DNA of 44,401 nucleotides, from contig JACKQL020000215.1 of assembly GCA_018296165.2 (NCBI GenBank), forward strand, positions 1-44,401, in the 5' to 3' direction. Shown in pieces: positions 11,975 to 22,346 of this stretch; the first letter of the stretch is position 1, and each line of letters opens with the position of its first letter. The notes below the pieces were generated by a model, which saw nothing but the letters and a program-made list of their open reading frames with translations, was not told the origin of the DNA and did not search any database. This DNA is from Termitomyces sp. T153. Lineage: Eukaryota > Basidiomycota > Agaricomycetes > Agaricales > Lyophyllaceae. Position numbers and translations under genes: made by a program.

Positions 11975-12420
11975 AGACTACTGGCTCTAATTTTAAAGAA
12001 GACAAAATCTATGAAGTGCACTTCTGAACCCTCCCATGCAGCATAACCCCCAAAGAATAGCCCCATCAACAAGCCAGCACCCCACCCAACCCTCATGTCA
12101 TCTCTGAACTACTGGCTCCACTCTGGAAAAAATGAATCTACTTCTAGATCCCTTTTCCACCCAACACAACCCTTAAAAAGAAACTCCATCAATAAACTAG
12201 CAACTAGCCCACCCTTTGTGCTACTTCCAGACTACTGGCTCCTACTCTAGGAAGGACAAACCCATATAATGCAGCTCCAGACTCCTTCCCCACTCAGCAT
12301 GACCCCCAGAAACAACGTTGCAAGAACCAGCAACCAACCAACCAACCCTCCACACTGTCTCCAGACCACCAACTCCTATTCTGGGAAGGACAAATCCATG
12401 CCCTGGAACCTCAGAACTAT

Positions 12421-13390
12421 TTGTCTTAACATACTCCAGCAGTACCACAAGCTTCAGGGACACCAGAAACATATAAGACTCTCCTGCTTATCTGTGGACT
12501 TACATTTGGCCAGAAATGAAGAAGGACATCACATGTACATACCAACCTGCAAACCAATGCCTCTAGGCCAAAAGGCTATGTTGTCAAAAACTCCTGAATC
12601 CAGAAACTCACCTAAGCAAGCACTTGTAAAACCCCACCACTCCACCAACAACACTCCAGAGCTCAGCAAACCCCTACCCATATATGTCTCCACCAAAACA
12701 CAAACCTCCAGACACCATTGTTTCTGCCTACAACCCTCTTCAACCTTTCAACTCTGGCAGCTGCTTTGTAAGACCCTCTGAAAAAAATTGATTCATTGAC
12801 TGCTTGCTATCCTAGAGATCAGCTGACAAGCAAAAAAGAGTAGACCAGACCCAGAAAGAGTATCCACACCTCTATGTTGACTATTTACAGAACAACTGAT
12901 GTGTAGAACTATCCCCTGCTGAGTCTGCTACAACAACAACCCCCACTCCACCCCTGGAGCTCCTCCTTTCTATGCTGACAAGGGCTCCACCAATGTCTGA
13001 CATAAAACCACTCCCAACTGGACCTCCAGCAATACTGTCTGGCCCAACCAGTTCAACTTCAAAACCCAGAGACTGCCATTCAAGCTCAACTACATATGCT
13101 TGACCTATCTATGGGCCTGAAGGGCCCCCACTTAGCAGCCCCTGTCCAACTTCTTAAAAGCATGCTTCCAGGATAACACTCTCACTCATTGACATCATCA
13201 AAACACTTGGAAGCCCCACAAACACCTATCTAGCACCCCCACCAAGCTCCAGAACTTCTACCAATAGCATCCCAACAAGCCCTGAGACCCCCAGGACTAG
13301 TTGATACAGATGGCATTAGTAGGCATAGCCCCTGCCTCTGGATTCATTAGGGATTCAACTCCCACAAGGAATCCCCTGCATATTTTACTT
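12421..13390 (+). pseudogene. Gypsy pol, integrase and chromodomain remnants (Family 3, plus copy)
   Basis: Near 12430-12560 an integrase zinc-binding region is visible: QQYHKLQGH and IPTCKP (HHCC with the last Cys lost). The catalytic core is largely unrecognisable (12580-12950). NQFNFKTQRLPFKLNY near 13050 matches the C-terminal GPY/F-type module. DTWKPHKHLS and TKLQNFYQ near 13200-13250 are the C-terminal half of a chromodomain. The 3' tail (MALVGIAPASGFIRDSTP, about 13305-13360) is repeated in the minus-strand copy at about 38640-38700, which fixes the family. Frames shift several times. Confidence 0.72.
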
Positions 13391-13519
13391 TTTCTTACAG
13401 GCTGAGGATTAATTATTCTCACATCAGCCAAACCAGAGTCTAAGGGTTAACATGTACAAGCTACAAGATACACAAAAGTACAAAATAGTAAATAGTGATG
13501 ATGCAAAACAAGCAAGCAA

Positions 13520-14620
13520 ATAGAGTCCAACCACCACTTCACTCCCCCTCTCCCTCTAGAAACATCCTTGCCAACTTCCCAACCAGATCCACTTCTATCT
13601 GTGCCACCACAACTTCCAGGACCTCTGGCTGACTAGGTAGAGGCTCCTCCACATTGGTGGCCACCTTCCACCATGCTTCATAGGCCACTGCATCCCTCCA
13701 TTGGTGCTCTACCAACAACTGCTCCATCTGCCAAAATCCCTGCTCCAGCTCCAAAGAGAGATCTCCAGGCATCTGCATCAGTCCATCTTGAATCAACACA
13801 TGGGCAGCCAACACTCTGTCTAGAAGTCCATCTTGAATCAACACATGGGCAGCCAACACTGTCTAGAAGAGTCCAGTGCTCATAAACCTAGTCTATCAAC
13901 TCATATCAGTAAGGGCAGAATGGTAAGAAAAAACAGAACCCATACATAATGCCCTGCTGCCCCAAGGCCACCTCATTGGCCAGCTCATTCTTTACATCTC
14001 CTCCCCACCTCCACTAATGTTTGGGGCACCCCAACTTCCAGAGCCCCTTGTTGCTCCCCCACTCCTTGCTCTGCCCACACTTCCAGCTGCTGCCCTGTAG
14101 TTATCAGAGAGTTCCAGAGTAGTTGTGTAAGTTGTAAGAGCAAGTTGGTGACATGTGCCTGAGTCAGGAAAGATATTGGAGGGGCCTGGAGACTTGGGAG
14201 GAGAAAGGGAAATGACAGGACTTGCAGGGAATGTATTGTGGTTTGTCAGGGGTCCATCAGAGTTTGCTGGGGAAGTATCAGAGTTAGCCAGAGTGGCCAC
14301 TGTAAGTAGACAGAAGTTGAGGAATGTGAGGGGCATTGGTGAGTACTCTGAAGAGGCAGAATTGAAGGGGGAGGAGTCAGAGGTCCAGGAGTGGGTCATA
14401 ATAGCCAGGGCCCTCTCTTTTTGCCCACCCCACAAAGGTTGAACCTTCTCCACTAGTCATCTCATACTCTCTCCATCCTCTAGCCTGGACCTCCAACTCA
14501 ACACCCTGCTCTTTTGCCCCTTTTCCAGCTATGCTATCACCCATTCTAAGCTCTAGCCCTGCTCCACTGCAATACAGGCAGTGCATCAACTCAACAAGAC
14601 TGAGCACTTCTTATGCTGGG
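13520..14620 (-). pseudogene. Antisense gene remnant between pol and 3' LTR (Family 3, plus copy)
   Basis: On the strand opposite to pol there is a helical, acidic ORF (13859-13539) with LMQMPGDLSLELEQG. It matches LLRMPGDLAPELGQG in the plus-strand ORF region at about 38190 of the other Family 3 copy. Upstream (14607-14377), KGAKEQGVELEVQARG resembles EGQRGKVLEQSSRVKSG at about 37280 there. So both copies carry the same gene, antisense, in the same place. A 45-bp in-frame tandem duplication (13781-13868) repeats LAAHVLIQDGLLDRV. An LTR fragment (14090-14403) interrupts the gene. Function is unknown; a Cys-rich part seen in the other copy is not clear here. Confidence 0.6.
14090..14403 (-). 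repeat. Truncated Family 3 LTR (5' ~310 bp) inside the antisense gene
   Basis: Reading leftwards from ATGACCCACTCC, this matches the first ~310 bp of the LTRs at 15343, 36393 and 42916, including the repeated GCTAACTCTG and GCAAACTCTG phrases. The first bases (TGTC) and the rest of the LTR are missing. No target duplication is evident. Confidence 0.65.
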
Positions 14621-15342
14621 TACAACATAGAAAGCAGACAGACAAGTCTTGAAAGGACTCCTGCACTGATGCCTCAAAATCATACTGCCTCCACACTGGG
14701 CACAGAGAGCACACTGGATGAGATTCAGCTAAAGTATGGAATCTGCAAACCTCTCTAGCATCACTTCTACCTGGGAAACTTGCTAGGCCTCTAGCACAAC
14801 CTGAACTATTTCTAGCCCCAGGCTTGGCCTAGCCAGACATACTGGCAGTGCAGAGGCTGACTATTGAGAACTCTGGAGTCTGAAAGGAACTTCTAGACAA
14901 GCCTGCCACCACCACTGAAAGCTCTGTTGAAGTTAGTGAACTGCTCAGAAACCCAACACTGCACTTATGATGTCAATACATAGAATTGACTCTTCTCCAG
15001 TCTTGATGCCAATCAAATTCCTCATGGCAGTGCTCATACTCTGCCCACACTTTGACATGGTTGTCATTAGAGAGTGGGGGAGTTGGGGATGACAAAGAAG
15101 CTAACAACAAAGCAGAAAAAGACATGGAAAAGAAATTGGGAAGCACTAGAGTATATCTAACCCTTTTAATTGACTGGGAAGAGCCTCTGATAAACAGCAG
15201 TCATGCTTTGACTTTGTTCCCCATGCTGCCACTGCCACTTGCTGCAGTTTGATCAATATTGTCTAACTTTGATTCCCACACCCCCACCAATCCCTGACTC
15301 ATGCCCCATGTCTTGAGGGTCTCAACAATGAAGGGGGAGTAA
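14621..15342 (+). other. 3' internal region and polypurine tract of the Family 3 plus copy
   Basis: No gene is recognised. The last bases before the LTR, GAAGGGGGAGTAA (about 15330-15342), make a good polypurine tract for plus-strand DNA priming. The same tract occurs in inverse orientation next to the LTR at 36394. Sequence around 15260-15340 matches the complement of about 36400-36480. Confidence 0.6.
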
Positions 15343-17423
15343 TGTCATGACCCACTCCCAGACCCCCAGACCTCTTCTCAAGCCACCCCATCCCCCCAGA
15401 ATTCCTTCCCCAACACCCCCTTGACTCACCCAATCTTCATTTACTCATGTCACCCACCCTAGCTAACTCCAAGGCTTCCCTAGCAAACTCCAACATGTTC
15501 TCTGCAGGCTCCAACACTTTTCCTTTCCCTCCTGAGCCCCTGAAATGCTGCAATACTGTTTCTGACCCCAGCATACATCACTGAGTTGTCACCACAGCTT
15601 ATCTGACCAAGTCCAGAACATCACAACAACCTCAGGGCAGCCCACATTCCCATCATATCCCATCAGTGTATCACTGTGGCCTACCCACTGAGTATAACCA
15701 ACATCCATTGACTCCACACAGCCCTGACAAGCCCCACTGCCAAACCTGCTATCCCCAGAGGAGTTCCAGTAGTTAGTATATAAGTTGTAGAGTAGCATCC
15801 ATTACCCTAGTCTTCATATTGATTGCTTTACCTGTGTTCACCATTGTTCTCTTGTTTTGTTCTATGTTTGTTACATCTCCTGGTCTTCTCACTGTTTCTA
15901 TCTCTAGTCTTGTATCTCCATTTCAATTTATTCATTTTCATCTTGACTCTGTCTTGTCTTGTCTATCTCTGTTTCCTTTATTGTTCCTAAGTTCCTTTAA
16001 TTCTAATCCCATTACAAACTCTGCACATATGCTTATAACTCTCAAAAATTCATAACTAACCCAGACCTTGCCCTATGCTTGGCCCTAGAATCCATCAACA
16101 TCAATTGATCTCCCATCAAGCTCCAGCCCTGTTCCCATCACTCATGTAGCCTCCACTGATACGATGTTGTCACACCATTGGGAACATAATAAACACCAGA
16201 AGTCAAAACAAACATTTATTAAGGCTGAAAACTGTAAGCCTCCTAGTAAAACAAGTCCCAGCAACATTATCACTTTAAATACACCAGAAGAAATACAGAA
16301 CAGGATTGGACAAGGACTATACTAGACTATACACTCAATAATAGTCCAATCACTATAATGGGAGGGGAAACATCGGACTGGCAAAAGCACCTGAGTAGCA
16401 TCAATTCTGGCAAGATCTAGATCTGATCTAAGAATAACCAGATTGGAATGTTGACTGAAAGGAGGTAAAGGGGAAATGAATAAAGGAAGATGAATGGAAT
16501 GAAGGGAAGAGAAAGGAAGATGAATGAAAGAACCTGAATGGGAAAGAACCTGAAAGGGGAAGAATATGAAATGAATAAAGGAAGATGAATGGAATGAATG
16601 GGAGGGGACAGATGAATGGAAGAACCTGAATGGGAAAGAACCTGAAAGGGGAAGAATATAGAATAAATAAAGGAAGAAGAAGGGAAGAAACTGAATGGAG
16701 AAGAATATGAATGGAAGAAATATCAAGGAGGGAGAGATAAATGGGGCAAATAGAAGCTAAGAATGCAAAGGAGGAATGATGGAATCAGGAACTGGCCTGT
16801 GGCACTGAAACAGGCATGCCAAAAGGAGGAATTAGAATAACAGTTATGAATAAGGGGCTGGAAAGTATGGAACCAAAAGTCACATGTAGGGGGTGGTCTG
16901 TGCACTGTAGAAAGAGGTATAAATAGCCCAAGTAGAGTAGCAAATAGACAGGCAATTAATAGGCAAAGGCTTGGTGGTTCCCAGGGAGTGAATCACTTAG
17001 GCTGGAGTTTGTTGAAACCCCTCTACATTCAGAATAGAAATATTTTGGAAGTAAACCACCTCAACTTCAAGCATTTATCAAGACATCAGTGTGGAATTGG
17101 AGTAGACTTCCTAAGTCTTCAAGAAAGTCCCAGAACTATTAGTATTACTCTAACCCAGTACTACACCACATGCCACACAGTCTGTGTATTCACCCCCAAA
17201 CTTGTGCCTGAGCCTTCTCCAAGCCCAACCCTTCTTTGTACCTTGTCTTAGACTTCCTCAGACCACCCTGGACTCACTCAGACCACTCTCCTTGGCTTAT
17301 TCTTGCAAGTATCTGAAGTCTGGACCCCCTTCAGAACACTAGATTATAAGTGCAGGATGTCATGTCCACCTAGTAAGAATTCACCCAGTTGAGCTGAGCC
17401 TCCATGGTCAGTGGAACCTGACA
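15343..17423 (+). repeat. 3' LTR of the Family 3 plus copy, split by a 1009-bp solo LTR
   Basis: It starts TGTCATGACC after a polypurine tract and ends GGAACCTGACA, with TGTCA/TGACA inverted ends. Without the inserted LTR-B (16157-17165) and one 4-bp duplication it is about 1068 bp, close to the 1047- and 1049-bp copies at 35347 and 41868. A TATA box (TATATAAG, 15777-15784) lies 32 bp before AGTCTTCAT (15809), the proposed RNA start. Confidence 0.85.
16157..17165 (-). mobile_element. Solo LTR-B (1009 bp), minus, in the Family 3 LTR
   Basis: In minus orientation it starts TGTAGTACTGGG and ends CGTATCA. CCAC flanks it on both sides (16153-16156 and 17166-17169), and removing it rejoins the Family 3 LTR. 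It contains a long purine/pyrimidine minisatellite (about 16440-16735; GAATGAATGG and GAAGAACCTGAA motifs), a TATTTATA promoter and a TTAATAAATG poly(A) signal. The second copy at 22347-23296 is shorter, mostly in the minisatellite. ORFs predicted in this tract are artefacts of the repeat. Confidence 0.88.
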
Positions 17424-17725
17424 ATAATGTTCTGAACCATATTATCATAGCATTGTTGAGCATTCAATGCCATTCACAAGGAGCCATCCTTCTTAGAAAT
17501 GCACAATAATGGTGCAGCCTGGTTAGCCACACAAGGTTTCTACCACTTTGCATGCATATAGTGGTCAATTTTCTCCTGCAATTGCTGCTGAAGTGATTTG
17601 GAACACCTCAGCATGAAGTATGAGTAGCATTTGGTCTTTTCTATGAGATTGATCTCATAGTTAACCTCATGCTATGGAGGAAGTCCCTCCTTCATACCAT
17701 TGATGATGTCCTAAAATTTGTCATA
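17424..17725 (-). pseudogene. Gypsy RT N-terminal fragment (Family 4 type)
   Basis: Read on the minus strand it gives YDKF-DIINGMKEGLPP, HEVNYEINLI, LQQQLQEKIDHYMHAKW and NQAAPLLCISKKDGSL. These match the RT start of the plus-strand copy at about 34310-34550. Four or more stops are present, including one at a Trp position (KW-stop). The right end meets a Tc1/mariner inverted repeat. Confidence 0.78.
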
Positions 17726-18577
17726 CCATGTGGCTCAAAAAACTGTTCCAATGTTTTATACTTTTTGAACAATGACATTAGCATGAAGGAGAGGAGAGTT
17801 TCTCTGCTCAAAGCTAGACATCAGCAACTGCAACTTAAATGGGCTCAAGAGCATCAGAACTGGACTGTGGAGGACTGGAAAAGAGTGTTGTAGACAGATG
17901 AGACAAAGATTGACAGGATTGGGTCAGATGGAAAGCAGTATATGTGGAAGCTATAAAGAGAAGGCATTTCAAACTGAACCACTAGACCTACTGTGAAACA
18001 TGGAGAGAGTAAGATGGAGATGAAGGAGGGTGCCTGCTACTTTCAACAGGACAATGACCCCAAACACAACTCCAAGAGGGCTAACAAGTGGTTTGAAGAC
18101 AACAACTTTGATGTCCTCTGGTGGCCAGCCCAATTACCTGATCTTAACCCTATTGAAAACCTCTAAGAGTACCTCAAGAAGCAGCTTAGGCAATATAAAT
18201 CACCTCCTCATGGTGTGCATGAGTTGTAGGAGAGGGTTGTAAAGGAGTGAGATGGAATACCAGCATAGATATGCCAAAGACTGCTAGAAAGCATGCCTAG
18301 AAGGAGTCAAGCAGTTATTAAGGCAAATGGAGGAAATACAAAGTACTAAATACCAAAATTAGAGAAGCTCAAATAACTGTCCAAATGAGTGAATATTTTG
18401 AAATGGCCATTACTCCATCAGTTTTGATTTGAATTATATAAACTGAAATGCAATTTGTAGCTATGATGCTATAGTATTTTACATGTTTTCACCAAAAATT
18501 TCAAATACTTCCAATCCTTTATGCCAATATCATCTTTCAAAAAGTATAAAACATTTGGACAGTTTTGTGAGCCACTC
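17726..18577 (+). mobile_element. Shrunken Tc1/mariner element with 40-bp inverted repeats
   Basis: Inverted repeats of about 40 bp border the element: GTGGCTCAAAAAACTGTTCC (from 17730) and its near-complement ending GAGCCACT (about 18536-18577). They share AATGTTTTATACTTTTTGAA. TA lies at both outer edges (17724-17725 and 18578-18579), as expected for this superfamily. At ~850 bp it is about half the usual length. The flanks belong to different retroelements (Family 4 RT on the left, Family 2 protease-RT linker on the right). Confidence 0.85.
17785..18345 (+). pseudogene. Tc1/mariner transposase, internally deleted
   Basis: Recognisable parts, in order, are KARHQQLQLKWAQEHQNWT, a TDET motif (first catalytic Asp region, about 17897), QQDNDPKHNSKRANKWF with the second Asp (about 18050), and WWPAQLPDLNPIENL, which includes the third acidic position region (about 18120-18165). 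Between the first and second motifs the usual ~45-residue core stretch is missing. Stops at about 17892, 17955 and 18165 break the frame. The N-terminal DNA-binding helix-turn-helix half is absent. The copy cannot move itself. Confidence 0.82.
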
Positions 18578-18579
18578 TA

Positions 18580-19356
18580 CCTCAATGGTTTTGTCTGAAA
18601 ACTCAGGGTCTGGAGTGCTGGCAGATTCTCTTTTGCATTTGTCTTTCTTACAAGGTTTACACCCAATGCCTCAGACATCCTTGTAGAGGGCCTCTCTATA
18701 AAGGAATGCCAGAGGAGGGGGATCCAGAAGGTCAAGATCATAAGGACAATGCTCAGCATAACAGGCATGTATGGCAGCTCACTTGCAAATCTTTGCTCTG
18801 TGCTCCTTGTGGGCTTCTTCAGCACAAGTCATGCAACAACAAAGACAGCAACTCATCTTTACCCTGCCTTAGTCCAGCCAATCTTATGGTTATGTTCACA
18901 AAGATCATGTCTTGCTTCCCCAAACTAGTGACAGCAAAAGCAGCTTGCTCCAAGTGGTCCTAGTAACAAAGAACCAGGTCCACCACTGAATGAATAGAGC
19001 CTGCTTTATTGAGCCTGCTATTAACATTGTACATGGGGATAGGATAAGAGAGGGAACAAGTGGTGAGTCAATGTTGTTGCACACAGTCTGTGTCAAGAAA
19101 GAGGCTCATTGCCCCATTGTCAAGCAGAGCAACTACACCTTGGATCTGCTGAGTGTTTGTTGTCTCAATTTCTACCTGTAGCTTCAAGAAGTTGGCAGAA
19201 GGGGTGGAAACAACAATGTAGCAACAGGAGAGGCAGCATCTCCATGCAGGAATCTAGAGGCATGAGTTAGGAGGTTTATTTCCAGCTAAAACTTTTGCTA
19301 GGGGGGAGACTTTGTACATCTGATTAGGGGCTTATTATTTTGAGTGTAACATCAAA
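18580..19356 (-). pseudogene. Gypsy protease and protease-RT linker fragment (Family 2 type)
   Basis: Minus-strand reading gives a protease C-terminal part (NKAGSIHSVVDLVLCY and AAFAVTSLGKQDM, about 19020-18900). A basic linker (MTCAEEAHKEHRAK) follows, then LDLLDPPPLAFLYREALYKD (about 18740-18680), which corresponds to CPWHSLIERPSTR in shifted frame at 23770 of the plus copy. Frames shift several times. The right end abuts the 5' LTR of the next element at 19357. Confidence 0.7.
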
Positions 19357-19726
19357 GGTGTCAGGGGACTTCCATTTCTGACCTCTGCAGCTTGTTTCAG
19401 TGCCTCTGCAGCTTGCTCAACATCTCTGGGGCTCATTCCAAACCTCCAGAGATCTCTAGAGACCCACAGGACTTTCTGTATTACCTTATTGGTCACTCCC
19501 CTAGAGTTAGGAGTAGCTCCAGTCTTCTGTATAGCTGTTCCCATGCCTCCACTGCCTGCTAATGCACCACACTAAGCAGCAGGGATCCTGAGACTTGTTC
19601 TCTTCAGATTCCCCTCTGCTAAGTGATTAGTTACTGTTGTACTATTGTCTACTTGCTAATATACTTTGGATTCCCCTCTACTAGCTGTGTAATTCTGAGC
19701 TGCCACTTCTGGAGGTTGCCCTTATA
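19357..19726 (+). repeat. 5' LTR, Family 2 (370 bp)
   Basis: It starts TGTCAGGGGACTT and ends GGTTGCCCTTATA (ancestral CTTACA). It matches 27073-27314 and the complement of 9022-9385. GAGACTTGTTCT at 19590-19601 is the exact complement of the primer site that follows the LTR, and so the likely 5' end of the RNA (U3/R boundary). No TATA box is clear 25-35 bp upstream of it. Confidence 0.87.
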
Positions 19727-19728
19727 GC

Positions 19729-19740
19729 AGAACAAGTCTC
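19729..19740 (+). promoter_or_regulatory. Self-priming primer binding site
   Basis: AGAACAAGTCTC begins 2 bp after the LTR end and is a perfect 12-base complement of GAGACTTGTTCT (19590-19601) inside the same LTR. This matches the Tf1 mechanism, where the RNA 5' end folds onto the primer site, is cleaved, and primes minus-strand DNA, instead of a host tRNA. The same site is kept in the copies at 28386-28397 and, partly, about 9011-9019. Confidence 0.75.
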
Positions 19741-19832
19741 CAAAAACTGGTCTAGAAGCCCCTCATAGCTGCAAAGAACCTCTGAGCCTCTATTTGTTGC
19801 TTCCCCACTAGGACTAGGCACTGCAGAGCTCT

Positions 19833-22124
19833 ATGTTGCAGCTTGTCAACTCAGACACCCTCTCAGAGGCTCTGGCCCCATAAAACAAAGCTCAGACCTG
19901 CTTGCTACACCTAGAAAACCAGGTGCAACTAATGCAATCCTATCTCACCCACTACACAACTGAACTCTCCACCCTCTGTCAAACCACAGATCATATTTCC
20001 CAATTGCTCAGGCACTGCTTGAGTGCCTACCTCCTATCTCCACACCTTTCTAGATCCCACTCTCCACTCTCCCAAGACATGTATGATGGTGCTTGTTCCA
20101 GCAGATAATGTTTTCTCCAGTCCTGCCTCACTTACATCCATCTCAGCAAAGATGCCTTTGACTCTCATGTGCTGAAAATAGCCTAGGTACTGTCATACAT
20201 AAAGACTGGACATGCCTCCACCTATGCATTGTAAGTTGTTTAGCACCCCAGAAGTGTTGGAAGTTTTCTGGACTGGACCACCTTTGAAGATGACTTTTAG
20301 GCAGAGTTTTTCCTGCTTGACTCTGCCAAAACTGCTGCCTTAATGCTATGTGACAGGGAGCAATATAGGCAAGGGAAGCAAATGTTAGACAAGTACATTG
20401 ACTCCTTCCAGGCACTGGTCAAGCAAGCCATTGACTCTGATGGCCTTCAACTATGCCTCACATTCCAGGATAGCCTGCATTGCACTCTATGCTGGTAGAA
20501 TGCATTGACAACCTTGCAGAGGGCTGCCCAGTGATGAGCCCCAGTTATCGCTGAGCACCATTTTTTGGCATTTTTGGCATTGCGGACTTAGTGGCAGCTG
20601 ACTACTTTGTATTTGGCACAAGTCACAACACTCAGCACATGGGACCGAGCCCGAGGGTTGGACTAAAGCACGAGACTCTAGCAACCACGAGAATTATTGA
20701 GCACGAGAAATATCATGAAGAGTCTGGAACTTAGGCCTAGGTCATCAAGGCCTAGACCCCCCCTAGCAATGATTATTAGCGACCCTAGCAATCCTGGCAA
20801 CAAAACAGCATTCTCCTACCATATATGGACAAATTATCAGACACGTACCTTTTTACTATCATTTTGTTTGCCAAGCTTACCCACATACTTGAACAGTGTC
20901 TATGCTTCAGGTGTTGACATTGGACTCGTTTCTTTTTGATTTTTATTAGCAATTAGGTGTTGCCAAGACTTTGCCTATGATTTTTCACTTAGTTACAGAC
21001 TAACGCCTTGTATGCACCATAAGCACAGTGACAGATGCCGTCGCTAGTACCTATTTGTTTACTTTCACATACTATACTTCAAAACGTATAAATACTGACT
21101 GTACATAGACACTAACAAAAGAATGAAGAACCCCCTTCAGAGTCGACTAGCTGCTCTCTCTAAGCCTACCAGCTTGAGATTTCACTTTGCCTTTCTTTCC
21201 CTTATCTCATCTTTGACTCCGGCTTAGCAAAGAGCCTCCTCAACTTCAACTTTGACTTAGTTTGGTACCAACTGCGGGTGCCTATTTGCATTACTTTGAC
21301 TTAGCAATGCTAGCAGCTATGGCTAGTGATTAGTTCACATTCATCCTCTGGTTTCAATCCTTCCCTTACCGCCTTCTCTCTCTCTACTCTCCTCACCACC
21401 ATTACAATTTTGCTTTGTCTTAGCAACGTTATCTGTCTTCACCCATTTTTCCTTATTGTCACTAGCGACCTCAGCTAGCGATAGTGACTTCTTTCTACTT
21501 CACCCCACATCTTAACTTTTGCTCTAGTTCTCTGGGACGGTTACTGATTTGCCCTCAACTATTAACTTCCTACTGCCAGCTACCCTATCTAGTAACTAGT
21601 GTTAGGTCCTTTTTTTAGGTTTCCTGCACAGCACTAGGCGGCATAGGAGCACATCACCAGACAACAAGAGCATTGCTTCATGGTACAAAGTAGCCTGGAA
21701 TTAGTGGCAGCTCATGGAGATTTGATGGGAGCTCTGCTGCATGCACCCCATACAGTGCCCCATGCCAGTCACTAGCCTTTGGTACTCTGCACCTGCTCAC
21801 CCAGTGCCCACCCCTGCTCTGGCCATCCCTGTGCCACACTCCTTGCCACTGGGCATCCCCATGGACATGGACACAGCCCAACAGCTCTGTGCCATGCTAC
21901 TGTTGTGCCAGAGATGTCAGAACCCCAGGCACTTTGCACAATACTGTTCTTTGAGTCTGGAGGTACACTACCTCTCTATAGCAGAGCAGGAGGAGCTCCT
22001 TCTGCAACTGTTGGCTGCAAAGAATGCTGCCAGAGCTCTGTTGCTAGACAAGTCAATGCCAGAGTTGACCCCAGAGGAACTTGGCACTTGCACATCATGT
22101 CTAGAGCTGGAGGAGGATTTTTAG
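19833..22124 (+). pseudogene. Gypsy gag with intact CCHC knuckle, split by a solo LTR
   Basis: The frame starts at 19833 (MLQLVNSDTLSEA). It contains LHLENQVQLMQSYLTHYT (about 19900), a capsid-like segment with YIHLSKDAFDSHVLKIA and KQMLDKYIDSFQALVKQA (about 20130-20430), then a solo LTR (20532-21656). It resumes from about 21657 to LELEEDF at 22124. The nucleocapsid motif CQRCQNPRHFAQYC (about 21903-21945) has all four CX2CX4HX4C ligands. A following stretch (EQEELLLQLLAAKNAARALLL) is helical. Stops occur at about 19872, 20105, 20190 and 20235, and frameshifts near 20240 and 20290. This is the best gag of its family here. Confidence 0.84.
20532..21656 (+). mobile_element. Solo LTR (1125 bp) that keeps CpG; youngest insertion
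   Basis: It starts TGATGAGC and ends GCACATCA, so TGATG/CATCA are perfect 5-bp inverted ends. CCAG flanks both sides (20528-20531 and 21657-21660). The uninterrupted minus copy (about 8150-8170) confirms the empty site in gag. A TATA box lies at 21087-21093, with pyrimidine-rich downstream sequence. The motif CTAGCRAY/TTAGCAAY recurs at least nine times, and GCACGAGA-like motifs three times near 20667-20705. I count 23 CpG in it. No internal coding region is present and no other copy exists in the window, so its family is unknown. Confidence 0.85.
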
Positions 22125-22346
22125 TCAAGCAATGGATGAGGTATATGCCTCTGTAGCTGGGTACTAACAGGTTCTCATGTCTGTCACTAGCAAAGGAAAT
22201 TGCCTTTTCCAATGCCCCTCATTCTAAGACAAAAGAACCTCCATATCCCCCTCCAGACATATAAATACCAACTCCAAAGCCCCAGCCAAGTCCTCCAATG
22301 CCAGCTAGGATCTGCTGGCACTGCTCCACCTGAGTAGGCCAAATGC

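Larger units (their letters stand above)
10781..12420 (+). repeat. Degenerate ~126-bp tandem repeat in pol, between RNase H and integrase
   Basis: A block with core ACTACTGGCTCCTACTCT, then GACAAACCCA and CAGCATGACCCCC, recurs with anchors near 10861, 11483, 11608/11983 (split by an LTR), 12114, 12237 and 12371. Spacing is 123-134 bp. The last unit runs straight into integrase coding sequence, so the unit is a piece of pol (the RNase H-integrase linker, about 42 codons) that has been multiplied. Two LTR-like insertions sit inside the array (about 10955-11420 and 11605-11974). Confidence 0.72.

Noticed and set aside
13992..14453. 153-aa minus ORF
   Set aside because: Most of it is a fragment of the Family 3 LTR, not a gene.
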